Below, piece after piece: positions 18,343 to 28,161 of a stretch of 64,000 nucleotides of DNA; position 1 is the stretch's first letter, and each line of letters opens with the position of its first letter. A program made the position numbers and the translations under genes. Under the pieces are notes generated by a model. That model made no database searches and was not told where the DNA came from. It saw only the letters and a list, made by a program, of their open reading frames with translations. The DNA is taken from the NCBI RefSeq assembly GCF_039539345.1, contig NZ_BAABCY010000078.1, positions 99,814 to 163,813 on the forward strand, written 5' to 3'. The DNA is from Snuella lapsa. GTDB lineage: Bacteria > Bacteroidota > Bacteroidia > Flavobacteriales > Flavobacteriaceae.

Positions 18343-19410
18343 TTACAATGTGTTTACGTTGTTAAGGTCTTCAAAAGCCTTTTTCAAACGTTCTACAAAT
18401 GTTTTTTCTCCTTCACGTAACCATACGCGTGGATCGTAATATTTTTTATTAGGCACATCGTCACCTTCTGGGTTTCCTATTTGTCCTTTTAAGTATTCTG
18501 CCTTGTCACCCATATAATCACGAATACCGGTCATAAATGCATATTGTAAATCGGTATCGATGTTCATTTTAATTACACCATAGCTTATGCCTTCACGAAT
18601 TTCTTCAAGCGTAGAACCAGAACCTCCGTGGAATACAAAGTCTATAGTATTGTGTGGAACGTTATATTTCTCAGAGATATATTCTTGAGAATTTTTTAAG
18701 ATCTTTGGGGTTAGTTTAACATTTCCTGGTTTGTATACACCGTGAACATTTCCAAATGCAGCAGCAATGGTAAATTGGTCACTTACTTTACTTAATTCTT
18801 CATAAGCATAGGCAACCTCTTCTGGTTGGGTATATAATTTAGAATCATCAACATCGGTATTGTCTACACCATCTTCTTCTCCTCCTGTTATACCAAGCTC
18901 TATTTCTAGTGTCATGCCCATTTTGCTCATGCGCTCTAAATACTGCTTACATATTTCAATATTCTCTTCAATTGGTTCTTCAGAAAGATCTATCATATGT
19001 GAGCTAAAAAGAGACTTTCCTGTTTCAGCAAAATGCTTTTCACTGGCATCCAATAAACCATCTATCCAAGGTAATAGTTTTTTTGCACAGTGATCTGTAT
19101 GTAAAATTACGGGAACACCATAAGCTTCAGACAATGTGTGAACGTGTTTTGCTCCAGCTACAGCACCAGCAATGGCAGCCTTTTGTCCTTCATTGCTTAA
19201 TCCTTTTCCTGCATTAAACTGTGCGCCTCCATTAGAAAATTGAATGATTACAGGTGCATTTAATGCTGCAGCTGTTTCTAATACACCGTTAATAGTATCT
19301 GACCCAATAACATTAACAGCAGGTAAAGCAAAGCCTTTTTCTTTAGCTAGTTTAAAAATTGCTTGAACTTCTTTTCCTGTAGCAACGCCGGGTTTAATAT
19401 TATGTCCCAT
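18343..19410 (-). CDS. fbaA: Class II fructose-bisphosphate aldolase
   Basis: Zinc-dependent aldolase of glycolysis/gluconeogenesis. 355 residues, long type IIA form. HTDHCAKKLLPW holds metal/catalytic residues, ELGITGGEEDGVDN the class II signature with the catalytic Asp/Glu, GNVHGVYKPG a zinc-ligand histidine, and FHGGSGSTLEEI the last zinc histidine and phosphate site. A -7 box lies 35 bp upstream and a terminator follows, so it is monocistronic. Confidence 0.96.
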   Translation of the reverse strand: MGHNIKPGVATGKEVQAIFKLAKEKGFALPAVNVIGSDTINGVLETAAALNAPVIIQFSNGGAQFNAGKGLSNEGQKAAIAGAVAGAKHVHTLSEAYGVPVILHTDHCAKKLLPWIDGLLDASEKHFAETGKSLFSSHMIDLSEEPIEENIEICKQYLERMSKMGMTLEIELGITGGEEDGVDNTDVDDSKLYTQPEEVAYAYEELSKVSDQFTIAAAFGNVHGVYKPGNVKLTPKILKNSQEYISEKYNVPHNTIDFVFHGGSGSTLEEIREGISYGVIKMNIDTDLQYAFMTGIRDYMGDKAEYLKGQIGNPEGDDVPNKKYYDPRVWLREGEKTFVERLKKAFEDLNNVNTL

Positions 19411-19444
19411 TTTTTAAATATGTTGATTAATTATTTATGAGCAC

Positions 19445-19452
19445 CAAAAGTA
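19445..19452 (-). promoter_or_regulatory. -7 promoter element of fbaA
   Basis: Minus strand TACTTTTG, exact TAnnTTTG match, 35 bp upstream of the fbaA ATG. Confidence 0.5.
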
Positions 19453-19541
19453 ATCAATTTTTAAATAAATAGGTGTGGTTTAGCACCTTGAAACTCATAA
19501 AAAGAAACTAAAACGTTATAGTTTGGATAAACGAATAAATT

Positions 19542-22082
19542 TTAAAAAGGATAGTTTATACCTATGTTGTATACAGCATTTGAGAAATTATAATCTTTAA
19601 ACCAACGGTTTGTTGTGTTATAGGAAGGGTCGTAAGTTTTAAAGCCAACATCAAAACGAAAAACAAAAAAGCTAAAGTCGTATCGTAATCCAAAACCAGA
19701 GCCAACGGCTGTATCTCTCAGAGAGTTAAAATCTGTAAAGGTAGCGCGCTCATCGTCTATTTCATCTAAAACATTCCAAATGTTGCCAGCGTCAACAAAA
19801 ATAGCACCATTCAAGTTCTCGAATATGTTAAAGCGTTGTTCGACGCTTAAAGCTAACTTTAAGTTTGCTTCATTAAATTCATTGGTTGTTTCAGAGCTTC
19901 CGGGCCCTAAGCTATAGGCTGTCCAAGCACGGTTGTCGTTAGATCCACCTGCAAAGAAACTTTTTGAAAAAGGTATATTAGTGGAATTTCCATAAGGTAT
20001 GGCAATGCCAAAAAAACTACGTATGGCCAACACGTTCTTTTTTCCTAAGTCCCAGTGTTTAATATATTCTAGTTCTGTTTTGATATATTGAGAATAAGCT
20101 ACATTAAATAGTTCGTAACGGTCATCACTGTTTTTTTTAAGACCAAAAAGTTTAGAGGCATTTGCCAGTAAATTACCCGCCGATTCTAACTTAAACCTGA
20201 ATATGGAGAAATCTTCATCAAACAGATTAGTGCGGTCGTCCCTAATCAAACCAAAACTAGACGAGAGTATAAGGTTGTTTTCGGTTAGTCTGTTTTTACG
20301 TTCGTTGATGGCAGACACCAGTTTGTAATCATCATCGTCCGAATTTAAAGACGTATTATCGTTTAATACATCATTTATAAAAGCATCAGTTTGATCTGGG
20401 CGTTCCAAATTTTCTCCATTATTATAGTTTAACGATTTTGATATGGAGTTAAGAGTGGTATATGAGTTTTTATAGACATCAAAATAATTGTCAACATTTA
20501 GGTTACGAACGTATTGGGCGTTAAACAAATCAAGTCGGTTGGTTGTTTTGCTAGATGGGCGCCAATTGTAATTAAACGTGCCACTAAAGGCTTGTTTGTC
20601 CAAACCTATGTTGGTTTGTCCCGAGGCAGATAAACTAATTCTGGTACTTGGTGACATGTGTTTGGGAATGATTCTGTCGGTGTTAAATGGTGAAAACAAC
20701 CTAGGGATAGTAAGTTTTAAGTCCACACCAACTTCATTAATGTCAAAAAACGGATCGTCAGGGTTGTTCTCATCTTTAGATGAACCAATAGATCCAATGG
20801 CAGAGATTTCGAATGTTTCTGCACCTCTAAAAATATTTCTAATTAGAAGGCTCGGGTTTAACGCAAGACCAATAGTTTGTATGTTACTTTGGGAAATATC
20901 CGTGTCAAAACTTAAACTGAATTTTTTTAAAGGTGTTAATTTAATGCTTGTAGCCAGTTGGTTTTTTACACCGGGTATTGAGTCGTATTTTATATCAGGA
21001 TATTTAAAAGAACGTAATTCGCTTAAGTGCCTATATGTTCGCGTTCTGTCTATGTCCTTAAAGATACTATTTGGGGATATAAATACAGCATCTGTTAGGG
21101 CTTTAGGGCGATAACGTATTTTATCGTAACTGTATATGCTGTAACCATTGAAAAAAACAGAGTCTTGAAAAGCCTGTCCTTCCTTTGCAAAACTATAATC
21201 CGTAATAATTTTTACATCTCTAACTTTATAAATTTGAAATGGAAGATGCTTAATGGAATCTTGTGTGCGTATGGCTCTATTTTGAATTTGAATATCAACA
21301 TTTACTTTTTTATTAGTGCCTATGGTGTCTATTTCAAAGCCTATATAATCTTGGTTAAAGTGGTATAGGCCTGAATTGCGTAAATCATTTGTAATGCGTT
21401 CGCGCTCTAGTTCAAAATTTTCAGTTTTGTACTGTTCTTTTGGTATTAGTAAAGAGTTCTTTTTTATGAAAGTGTATAAAGAATCGATTACTGGTGATGC
21501 TATCTTTTGGGAAATACTGTCAAGAACAAATGGTGTTCCGGTTTTAATGTGGTAATCGATGGTTGCACGATTGTTTTCTTTTTTATTAGTAGTAGAAGAT
21601 GCTTTTACGTCAAACCAACCATTGTTGATATAGTAATCATGAAGGCGTTTAACAGACTTTTCGGTTTTGTTTTTATCTACAATCACAGGTGCTTCCCCCG
21701 TCTTCTTTATCCAGTTGTTAAAATTTTTACGAGATGATTTGTAACGTTCTAGTTGCTTTTTGGAAAGAAATTTTTCATACCTGCTCTTACGTTTCGGGTT
21801 TTTATTAATGCTGGCATCAATAATAGAATCAATATTGGGACGCGCTGTATTATATAAGTGTAAACGTAATGGGAAACCTAATATTTTTTTATTGGGTTCT
21901 TGATGTAATAAATTGCTTAGTGTTTCAGTGTTGTCTTTTTTGTCGTTAACTTCTATAGACGTATCGGTAAGCAGGAACTCGTTTTCAGGAACTCGCTTTA
22001 CTGCATTACAAGAAAATAAGAACCCTGTAATTATAATAAGTATAAGTATTTTAAAAAGTTGCTGTTTCAAATGAAATGACAA
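19542..22082 (-). CDS. tamL: TamL-type outer-membrane assembly lipoprotein (BamA/TamA superfamily)
   Basis: 846-residue outer-membrane protein of the Omp85 superfamily. The N-terminus is a lipoprotein signal with lipobox LFSC (Cys25), which E. coli TamA lacks but the Bacteroidota homologue TamL has. A periplasmic region with POTRA-like segments (e.g. VKRLHDYYINNGWFDVKASSTTNKK; LRNSGLYHFNQDYIGFEID) leads to a C-terminal ~400-residue surface-antigen beta-barrel, with KSFFAGGSNDNRAWTAYSLGPG near the barrel lid motif and a final strand ending in phenylalanine. Inferred to insert or export outer-membrane or surface proteins. Confidence 0.85.
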   Translation of the reverse strand: MSFHLKQQLFKILILIIITGFLFSCNAVKRVPENEFLLTDTSIEVNDKKDNTETLSNLLHQEPNKKILGFPLRLHLYNTARPNIDSIIDASINKNPKRKSRYEKFLSKKQLERYKSSRKNFNNWIKKTGEAPVIVDKNKTEKSVKRLHDYYINNGWFDVKASSTTNKKENNRATIDYHIKTGTPFVLDSISQKIASPVIDSLYTFIKKNSLLIPKEQYKTENFELERERITNDLRNSGLYHFNQDYIGFEIDTIGTNKKVNVDIQIQNRAIRTQDSIKHLPFQIYKVRDVKIITDYSFAKEGQAFQDSVFFNGYSIYSYDKIRYRPKALTDAVFISPNSIFKDIDRTRTYRHLSELRSFKYPDIKYDSIPGVKNQLATSIKLTPLKKFSLSFDTDISQSNIQTIGLALNPSLLIRNIFRGAETFEISAIGSIGSSKDENNPDDPFFDINEVGVDLKLTIPRLFSPFNTDRIIPKHMSPSTRISLSASGQTNIGLDKQAFSGTFNYNWRPSSKTTNRLDLFNAQYVRNLNVDNYFDVYKNSYTTLNSISKSLNYNNGENLERPDQTDAFINDVLNDNTSLNSDDDDYKLVSAINERKNRLTENNLILSSSFGLIRDDRTNLFDEDFSIFRFKLESAGNLLANASKLFGLKKNSDDRYELFNVAYSQYIKTELEYIKHWDLGKKNVLAIRSFFGIAIPYGNSTNIPFSKSFFAGGSNDNRAWTAYSLGPGSSETTNEFNEANLKLALSVEQRFNIFENLNGAIFVDAGNIWNVLDEIDDERATFTDFNSLRDTAVGSGFGLRYDFSFFVFRFDVGFKTYDPSYNTTNRWFKDYNFSNAVYNIGINYPF

Positions 22083-22289
22083 TTAATCAAGTTACGTGCT
22101 TTAGCTTGGGGGCTCTATAGAAAAGGATGTTCTAAAAAGCCTCCTTTTCAATGGATTCAAAAATACATTATTTCATGTGTTATTCATATAATTATCACAA
22201 TTTGTGATTTAAATATTTAGTTAGGCATAATGCCTGTCATTATTTTTTATTTTCTTTATGCAATTAAAAAGGCACATTAAGAATCTATT

Positions 22290-23015
22290 ATGCTTTCAAA
22301 AAATCAGATAAAATCAATAACGCGTTTAAAGCAAAAAAAATATAGGTATCAGCAAGGTTTTTTTGTTGTTGAGGGTATAAAGACAATAAAAGAATTGCTG
22401 GATTCCAATTTGGAGCTTCAAACTTTATATACCACAGAGTCATTCAATATTGATGCCAAAGATGAAATCATTATTTCTGAAAACGAATTAAAACGTATTA
22501 GTTTTTTAACTACCCCCAATAAAGCATTGGCTGTTTTTAAGATTCCAAAACCAAAACCTATAAAGACTAATAAACTCATTGTAGCACTTGATGCAGTTCG
22601 AGATCCTGGGAACTTGGGGACTATCATAAGACTTTGTGATTGGTTTGGTGTTGGCGAACTAGTTTGTAGTAAGGAAACGGTAGACTGTTACAATCCTAAG
22701 GTCGTTCAAGCAACCATGGGGTCTATAACCCGTGTTAATATAAGTTACGTTGAATTGGACGGGTTTTTAAAACAGCATGGTTTACCTGTTTATGGAGCTT
22801 TTATGGATGGCGAAGTTGTTTACACCAAGTCTTTACCAGATGCAGGTATTTTAGTCATGGGAAATGAGGCTAATGGTATATCGAAGCCAGTTGAAGCTGC
22901 TCTAACCGATAAAATTTCAATTCCGCGTTTTGGAGACTTACAGGCTACCGAAAGTTTAAACGTAGCAACTGCTACAGCTATATTGCTTAGTGAATTTAAA
23001 CGTCGTGTTTATTGA
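22290..23015 (+). CDS. TrmH/SpoU-family RNA 2'-O-methyltransferase
   Basis: 241-residue SPOUT methyltransferase. The N-terminal substrate-binding part starts KSITRLKQKKYRYQQGFFVVEGIKTIKELL. The C-terminal knotted domain has the three SpoU motifs LDAVRDPGNLGTIIRLCDWFG, LVMGNEANGIS and IPRFGDLQATESLNVATATAILL. The likely target is 23S rRNA or tRNA ribose; the exact nucleotide cannot be told from sequence (RlmB-like). The 3' end overlaps convergent porT by 7 bp. Confidence 0.93.
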   Translation: MLSKNQIKSITRLKQKKYRYQQGFFVVEGIKTIKELLDSNLELQTLYTTESFNIDAKDEIIISENELKRISFLTTPNKALAVFKIPKPKPIKTNKLIVALDAVRDPGNLGTIIRLCDWFGVGELVCSKETVDCYNPKVVQATMGSITRVNISYVELDGFLKQHGLPVYGAFMDGEVVYTKSLPDAGILVMGNEANGISKPVEAALTDKISIPRFGDLQATESLNVATATAILLSEFKRRVY

Positions 23016-23740
23016 AAGGTGAAATTAATAAAAACACCTCTTGTTTTCATAGTGTATATATTGCTGGTCCATGGACTGTTTGGATCTTTGTCCCTTACCA
23101 ACTCATCATTAATGGCAAAAACACCGCGTATGGATGGTGTAAATTTGAAATTATATAAGTAAAAATCTATGCCAAAACCTAGCTCATAAAATAACATGTT
23201 CTTTTTAGTCCTAAATTGGCCATTACTATTATCGTTTGGGTTGTCTTGATTACTGGCCAAATTTATGGCGGTCGAAAATCCACCAACAATAAAGGGTTTA
23301 AAATTATTAATGCGTTTTGTGGAGAATTTTACCAATAACGGAACATGAATATAGGTCGATTTTACCTCGCGAAATAAATCAGAATCTTTATAGTTGGTGC
23401 CTTGAAAGTAAGTTGCGCTGTAATGTAATTCTCGAGCTGTAATTAAAAGGCCTGGTTCAATGCGTAAATCGATGTAGTTATTAACGCGTAAATTGCCAAT
23501 GAGGCCTACGTTAAATCCTGGGCTACGTTTTACATAAATATCCCTTAAATCTTGATTGTAATCAAAGTTAAAATCGTAGCTGTTAAAACCTAAAAAATAC
23601 CCCCATCTTAAAAGATCGTTATCTGTAGACCGCCTCCCTTGATTGGCATCGTAAGTCACCTTTTTTTTGGTGAATAGTTGCGCATGGGAGGTTTGGTTAA
23701 TGAATACAAACGAAATTAATAAGATAAAAAGGTTTTTCAT
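23009..23740 (-). CDS. porT: PorT-family outer-membrane protein of the type IX secretion system
   Basis: 243 residues: signal peptide (MKNLFILLISFVFINQTSHA, cut before Q) and an 8-strand-type porin-like beta-barrel (GYFLGFNSYDFNFDY, GLIGNLRVNNYIDLRIEPGLLI, FKPFIVGGFSTAINLA, terminal FINFTFQ). The family is required for T9SS export and gliding in Flavobacteriia. Placement directly after ubiE/menG, 3 bp apart, is the arrangement I know from other flavobacteria. The window also has T9SS cargo (28162-29043 and 36086-41029). Confidence 0.87.
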   Translation of the reverse strand: MKNLFILLISFVFINQTSHAQLFTKKKVTYDANQGRRSTDNDLLRWGYFLGFNSYDFNFDYNQDLRDIYVKRSPGFNVGLIGNLRVNNYIDLRIEPGLLITARELHYSATYFQGTNYKDSDLFREVKSTYIHVPLLVKFSTKRINNFKPFIVGGFSTAINLASNQDNPNDNSNGQFRTKKNMLFYELGFGIDFYLYNFKFTPSIRGVFAINDELVRDKDPNSPWTSNIYTMKTRGVFINFTFQ

Positions 23741-23743
23741 ACG

Positions 23744-24472
23744 TTATTGCTTAGATGCTACATAAATTGTTGCCACCCCCATAGTTTGTGGAAAATCTTC
23801 AACACTAATAAACCCGATTTTGCGTAAAATATTGTTCAGGGCTTCACCATATGGAAAAACGGATGCCGACTCACTTAAGTACTTATAAGCACTTTTGTCT
23901 TTAGAAAAAAGCTTTCCTATAACTGGTAAAATATATTTGGTGTATATGTTATAACCCTGTTTGTACGGGAACTTAGTTGGTACCGAGGTTTCTAAAATTA
24001 CAAATTGACCATTAGGTTTTAAAACTCTTAGGATTTCTTTTAACCCATTTTCTAGAGTCTCAAAGTTCCTAATACCAAAAGCAACTGTTATAGCATCAAA
24101 AGTATTGTCTTCAAAAGGCATGTTTTCGGAGTCTCCCAATACAAGCTCTATTTTATTTTCAAGTGATTTTCTTTTAATTTTTTCTTTGCCAATTTCCAGC
24201 ATCCCACTGCTTATGTCTAACCCTATAATTTTAGAGGCATTGGTGGCAGTTAGGTTAATAGCTAAGTCTCCGGTGCCGGTGGCTATGTCCAGAATGGAAT
24301 CGGGCTGTTTTTCTTTTACGATATTAACAACTTTTTTTCGCCATTTTATATCTATTCCAAATGAAATAACACGATTAAGGCCGTCGTAATCACTAGAAAT
24401 GGTGTCGAACATTTTGGTGACTTGTTCTTTTTTTCCTAGTGTACTATCTTTATAAGGTTTTACTTTAGACAA
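23744..24472 (-). CDS. ubiE: Demethylmenaquinone methyltransferase (UbiE/MenG)
   Basis: SAM-dependent methyltransferase, final step of menaquinone synthesis. 242 residues. FDTISSDYDGLNRVISFGIDIKWRKK is the UbiE signature; ILDIATGTGDLAI is SAM motif I; DAITVAFGIRNFETLENGL is the second UbiE signature. Bacteroidota respire with menaquinone, so MenG function is inferred. It is the first gene of a pair with porT, and a -7 box lies 15 bp upstream. Confidence 0.95.
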   Translation of the reverse strand: MSKVKPYKDSTLGKKEQVTKMFDTISSDYDGLNRVISFGIDIKWRKKVVNIVKEKQPDSILDIATGTGDLAINLTATNASKIIGLDISSGMLEIGKEKIKRKSLENKIELVLGDSENMPFEDNTFDAITVAFGIRNFETLENGLKEILRVLKPNGQFVILETSVPTKFPYKQGYNIYTKYILPVIGKLFSKDKSAYKYLSESASVFPYGEALNNILRKIGFISVEDFPQTMGVATIYVASKQ

Positions 24473-24486
24473 AATTATTTTTTTGA

Positions 24487-24494
24487 CAAACGTA
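24487..24494 (-). promoter_or_regulatory. -7 promoter element of ubiE-porT
   Basis: Minus strand TACGTTTG, exact TAnnTTTG match, 15 bp from the ubiE ATG, implying a very short leader. Confidence 0.5.
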
Positions 24495-24565
24495 CATATT
24501 TATTTTTAATTTAAAATATTTAGGAATTGGCAAAATAAAGATTCTGTTATTGTATTTTTAAAGTA

Positions 24566-24693
24566 AACAACCTCTAGATATGTCTACGAGGCACTTGTAA
24601 GAAAAAATATTTTGATTTTGAGACGTGATTTAGGGCTTTCAATCTCGATTATCAAGTAAAGGAACCGTTAAGTTAAAATTAATAATTTTAAAG
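24566..24693 (+). repeat. Diverged intergenic repeat, copy 1 (trkA side)
   Basis: Matches 57208-57331 by eye over ~110 bp. Shared blocks in the same order and spacing are AACAA, CTTGT/TTTGT then AGAAAAA, ATTTTGAT, TTGAGAC, AATCTCGATTATC, AGTAAA and ATAATTTTAAA. GAT-TTTGAGA can pair with TCTCGA-TT-ATC, giving a weak hairpin. Function unknown. Confidence 0.6.
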
Positions 24694-24984
24694 GATCGTA
24701 TCTTTATTGTAAATGCCGCATTGCGTTACGATAAGAAGAGGAGATATGTATTTTTATACTATATTTGTCCTGTTTTTTATGATAAAACGCAAATAGAAAG
24801 GCGTTAATAAATTACAAAAGTAGCATTGATGTCTAATAATGTAGTCTTAATGTCATATTGAGTGCAGTTTGACAATTTAAATCAAAAATTTTAGATATCT
24901 ACGTTTAAAATTATAATGTGAGAACGTAGCAGTTACGTATTCTCTATTTTATTAAGTTATGCACAATTACAAAAACCTAAACGA

Positions 24985-26334
24985 GTGAAAATAATTATTG
25001 CTGGGGCTGGTGAAGTTGGATTTCATTTAGCAAAATTATTGTCCTACGAGTCACAAGAGATTACATTAATAGATACCAATAAAGAAAGTTTGGCTTATGC
25101 CGATGCTCATTTAGATATTAAAGTAATTAGAGGAGATGCTACATCGATAGCTATTTTAAAAGAAGCCCGTGTTGATAACAATGATTTGTTTATAGCGGTA
25201 ACATCCAGTGAAACTACCAATATTACGGCTTGTGCTCTAGCAAAGCGATTAGGGTCTAAGAAAACGATTGCCAGAATTTCGAATACCGAGTTTATAAATC
25301 ACAAAGACGAAGTTGGATTTACTAAATTTGGAATAGACGAACTAATTTCACCAGAATCTTTGGCTGCTTCCGAAATAGAGTTGTCATTAAAACAATCTTC
25401 TTTTAATGATACTTATGAGTTTGAAGAAGGAGCTCTAACGATGGTTGGTTTAAATTTGTCCAGATCTGCATCATTTGTAGGGAAAACAGTAAAGGAAGCT
25501 GCGGCTATATTCCCCGAAATACATTTTGTACCTATAGCAATTCAACGTTTTGGAACACAGTATACTATTATTCCTCGTGGGGATACCAAATTTAAAAGAG
25601 GTGATAATGTGGTGTTTATAACCTCTGAAGGTGGTGCAGAAGAACTTTGTAGGCTTACAGGAAAGACAAATCGGGAGATTAAGGATGTAATGATTCTAGG
25701 CGGAACCAAAATTGGATTTAAAGCTGCTAGGGATTTAAGTGAAAAAGGGTTTAATGTAAAAATACTGGAAGAAAATAAAGAACGTGCATTCGACATAGCA
25801 GATATGTTGCCTCATGTTTTGGTTATTCATAGCGATGGACGTAATGTAGATTTGCTTGAAGAAGAAAATATAAGTGAAATGGACGCTTTTATAGCGGTTG
25901 CTGCAAATTCTGAAACCAATATCATGTCCTGTTTGGTGGCTAAATCCAAAGGCGTGAAAAAAACAATAGCCCTTGTTGAAAACATGGATTATTTTGAGCT
26001 GTCCCATTCGGTAGGAATCGAGACGTTAATTAATAAAAAATTACTCGCGGCCAATAATATTTTTAGGTATATACGAAAGGGAGAAGTTGTGGCCATGACT
26101 AAGCTTAGCAACATGAATGCTGAATTGTTGGAGTTTGAAGTTAAGGCTACATCGGCTATTTGTAATAAAGTCATTAAAAATGTCGATTTTCCACGTTCAG
26201 CAATTATAGGAGGCGTTATTAGGAATGGCTTGGGGGTTATAGCATTAGGAGATTTTAAGATTCAAGAAGGCGATCGTGTAGTGGTTTGCAGTTTACTTCA
26301 GTCCATTAAAGGAGTAGAAAAATTATTCCGCTAG
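24985..26334 (+). CDS. trkA: Trk potassium uptake NAD-binding protein TrkA
   Basis: Cytoplasmic regulatory subunit of the Trk potassium transporter. 449 residues with duplicated RCK units: Rossmann domain 1 (IIIAGAGEVGFHLAKLLS), TrkA-C 1 (~residues 145-225), Rossmann domain 2 (VMILGGTKIGFKAARDLSEK) and TrkA-C 2 (~365-449). It starts with GTG at 24985. trkH follows after 3 bp, so the pair is an operon. The 5' region is unusually long for this window and holds the repeat described separately. Confidence 0.95.
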   Translation: MKIIIAGAGEVGFHLAKLLSYESQEITLIDTNKESLAYADAHLDIKVIRGDATSIAILKEARVDNNDLFIAVTSSETTNITACALAKRLGSKKTIARISNTEFINHKDEVGFTKFGIDELISPESLAASEIELSLKQSSFNDTYEFEEGALTMVGLNLSRSASFVGKTVKEAAAIFPEIHFVPIAIQRFGTQYTIIPRGDTKFKRGDNVVFITSEGGAEELCRLTGKTNREIKDVMILGGTKIGFKAARDLSEKGFNVKILEENKERAFDIADMLPHVLVIHSDGRNVDLLEEENISEMDAFIAVAANSETNIMSCLVAKSKGVKKTIALVENMDYFELSHSVGIETLINKKLLAANNIFRYIRKGEVVAMTKLSNMNAELLEFEVKATSAICNKVIKNVDFPRSAIIGGVIRNGLGVIALGDFKIQEGDRVVVCSLLQSIKGVEKLFR

Positions 26335-26337
26335 TAT

Positions 26338-27831
26338 ATGAAACTTAATTACAAAATCATTTTTCATTTTTTAGGCTTGCTGCTTTTATTCAATGGAGGG
26401 TTTATGTTATTGGCATCCCTTGTAAGTATGCTTTGTGAAGACGGTGTTACGTTCCAAATATTTTTAGCAGGTGTTGTAACGCTTGTAGTTGGGGCTTTAG
26501 CTATGTTTTTTACAAGAGAGCACAAAAAGGAAATGAATAAAAGAGAAGGTTATATTGTTGTAACCTTTGGTTGGGTTATCATGGCCCTATCTGGAGCACT
26601 ACCTTATGTTTTTACCGAAAGTATCACAAGTTTTACCAGCGCTTTTTTTGAAACTATTTCTGGATATACAACTACCGGTGCAACCATTTTAAACGATATT
26701 GAAGCTGTGCCTAAAGGCGTATTGTTCTGGAGAAGCTTAACGCATTGGATAGGTGGTATGGGGATTATCGTTTTGGCTATAGCCATATTGCCACTTTTGG
26801 GAATTGGAGGTATGCAGCTTTTTGCAGCAGAAGCTCCTGGACCTAGTGCCGATAAATTGCACCCGAGAATTACAGATACAGCAAAGCGACTTTGGTTGAT
26901 TTACTTTGGCTATACTGCAGCTGAAACGGTATTGCTTAAGCTAGCAGGAATGTCTTTTTTCGATGCGATCAATCATTCTATGGCAACTTTATCTACAGGA
27001 GGTTTCTCTACAAAGAATGCAAGTATAGCACACTGGAATGGGCAGCCTATAATTCAGTATATTATCATCCTGTTTATGTTCTTGGCAGGGGCAAACTTTG
27101 TTTTGAGTTATTTTGCCTTTAAGGGAAGGGTACAAAAAGTGATTAAGGATGAAGAGTTTAAACTGTATTTTAAATTTATTCTGATATTTACCGCCATTGC
27201 AGCTGTGATTATTTATTTTAGGGCAGATGTTTCTGTATCGTCTGTTGAACATCCTATGGTATGGGGAGCTGGAGAGAGTGCGTTTAGGCATGCGTTGTTT
27301 CAAGTGTTGACCGTTATTACTACTACTGGATTTATTACAGCCGATTTTACTATGTGGACACCTTTTTTGGTTGTATTCTTTTTTGGTCTTATGTTTTTGG
27401 GAGGGTCTGCCGGTAGTACTTCAGGAGGTGTAAAAGTGGTAAGACATTTAATTATGATTAAAAATGGCTTTATGGAGTTTAAGAGAACATTACACCCTAA
27501 TGCTATTTTACCAGTTCGCTACAATACTAAAGCTATTTCGGGAGATATTGTTTTTAATATTTTGGCCTTTTTCATTTTATATATGCTCTCGTTTATTGTA
27601 GGAGCTTTGGTCTTTTCAATGTTTCAAATAGATTTTAAATCGTCTGTAGGACTGGCTGCCTCTAGTTTAGGAAATGTGGGGCCTGCTCTGGGGGATTTTG
27701 GACCTGTTAACAATTATGCTGCATTACCACCTTTGGCGCAATGGTGGGCTTCCTTTTTAATGCTTATAGGACGTTTAGAACTCTTTACGGTACTTATTTT
27801 ATTTACACCGTTCTTTTGGAGAAATAGATAA
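26338..27831 (+). CDS. trkH: Trk potassium uptake channel TrkH
   Basis: Polytopic inner-membrane potassium translocation subunit. 497 residues with repeated M1-P-M2 units. Selectivity-filter-like segments are visible: SGYTTTGATIL, TLSTGGFSTKN, TVITTTGFITADF and ASSLGNVGPALGDFG. The intramembrane region MFLGGSAGSTSGGVKVVRH is conserved in TrkH/KtrB. It is coupled to trkA immediately upstream. Confidence 0.96.
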   Translation: MKLNYKIIFHFLGLLLLFNGGFMLLASLVSMLCEDGVTFQIFLAGVVTLVVGALAMFFTREHKKEMNKREGYIVVTFGWVIMALSGALPYVFTESITSFTSAFFETISGYTTTGATILNDIEAVPKGVLFWRSLTHWIGGMGIIVLAIAILPLLGIGGMQLFAAEAPGPSADKLHPRITDTAKRLWLIYFGYTAAETVLLKLAGMSFFDAINHSMATLSTGGFSTKNASIAHWNGQPIIQYIIILFMFLAGANFVLSYFAFKGRVQKVIKDEEFKLYFKFILIFTAIAAVIIYFRADVSVSSVEHPMVWGAGESAFRHALFQVLTVITTTGFITADFTMWTPFLVVFFFGLMFLGGSAGSTSGGVKVVRHLIMIKNGFMEFKRTLHPNAILPVRYNTKAISGDIVFNILAFFILYMLSFIVGALVFSMFQIDFKSSVGLAASSLGNVGPALGDFGPVNNYAALPPLAQWWASFLMLIGRLELFTVLILFTPFFWRNR

Positions 27832-28161
27832 AATGTTCATTTTCAGTCTTTTTATTGTATAATGTAATGGTTTTTTGTTTAATCACTTGATTATAAGTAA
27901 CTTGTGTTTAGGATAGATGATTAATCTCCTTGTTGTCGATAGGGGAGTAATCGCCTGCTTGTCTGTTTAATATTCGTTTCATTTTAAACTTTGAAATTAT
28001 AGATGACTAAGGTGTTAAATATGGTAAGATATAATTCGCTAAAGAATAACTAGAAACTAAAACTTAAGAAAGGAATTGTACTCATGTTAAGTCAAAGTTT
28101 TTAGTAATTACTGAAACCTATTTTGAAAGAAAAGATATGGCGTAATTAGATAATGAAAAGA
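27832..28161. other. Intergenic region trkH to T9SS cargo gene
   Basis: 330 bp between convergent genes. Only an imperfect pairing (GATTAATCTCC at ~27919 with GGGGAGTAATC at ~27942) is visible, without a T run. No gene, tRNA or clear terminator seen. Confidence 0.4.

Larger units (their letters stand above)
24473..24984. other. Long intergenic region ubiE-trkA
   Basis: 512 bp between divergent genes, with no open frame I would call. It contains the ubiE -7 box and, at 24566-24693, one copy of a diverged repeat whose other copy is just upstream of ftsY. The remaining ~290 bp to trkA are AT-rich without obvious hairpins. Confidence 0.5.

Noticed and set aside
20578..21114. 178-codon open frame antisense to tamL
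   Set aside because: Shadow of a long coding frame; no start signal, no recognisable domain.
27905..27960. Imperfect inverted repeat after trkH as a terminator
   Set aside because: The stem has mismatches and no T run follows.
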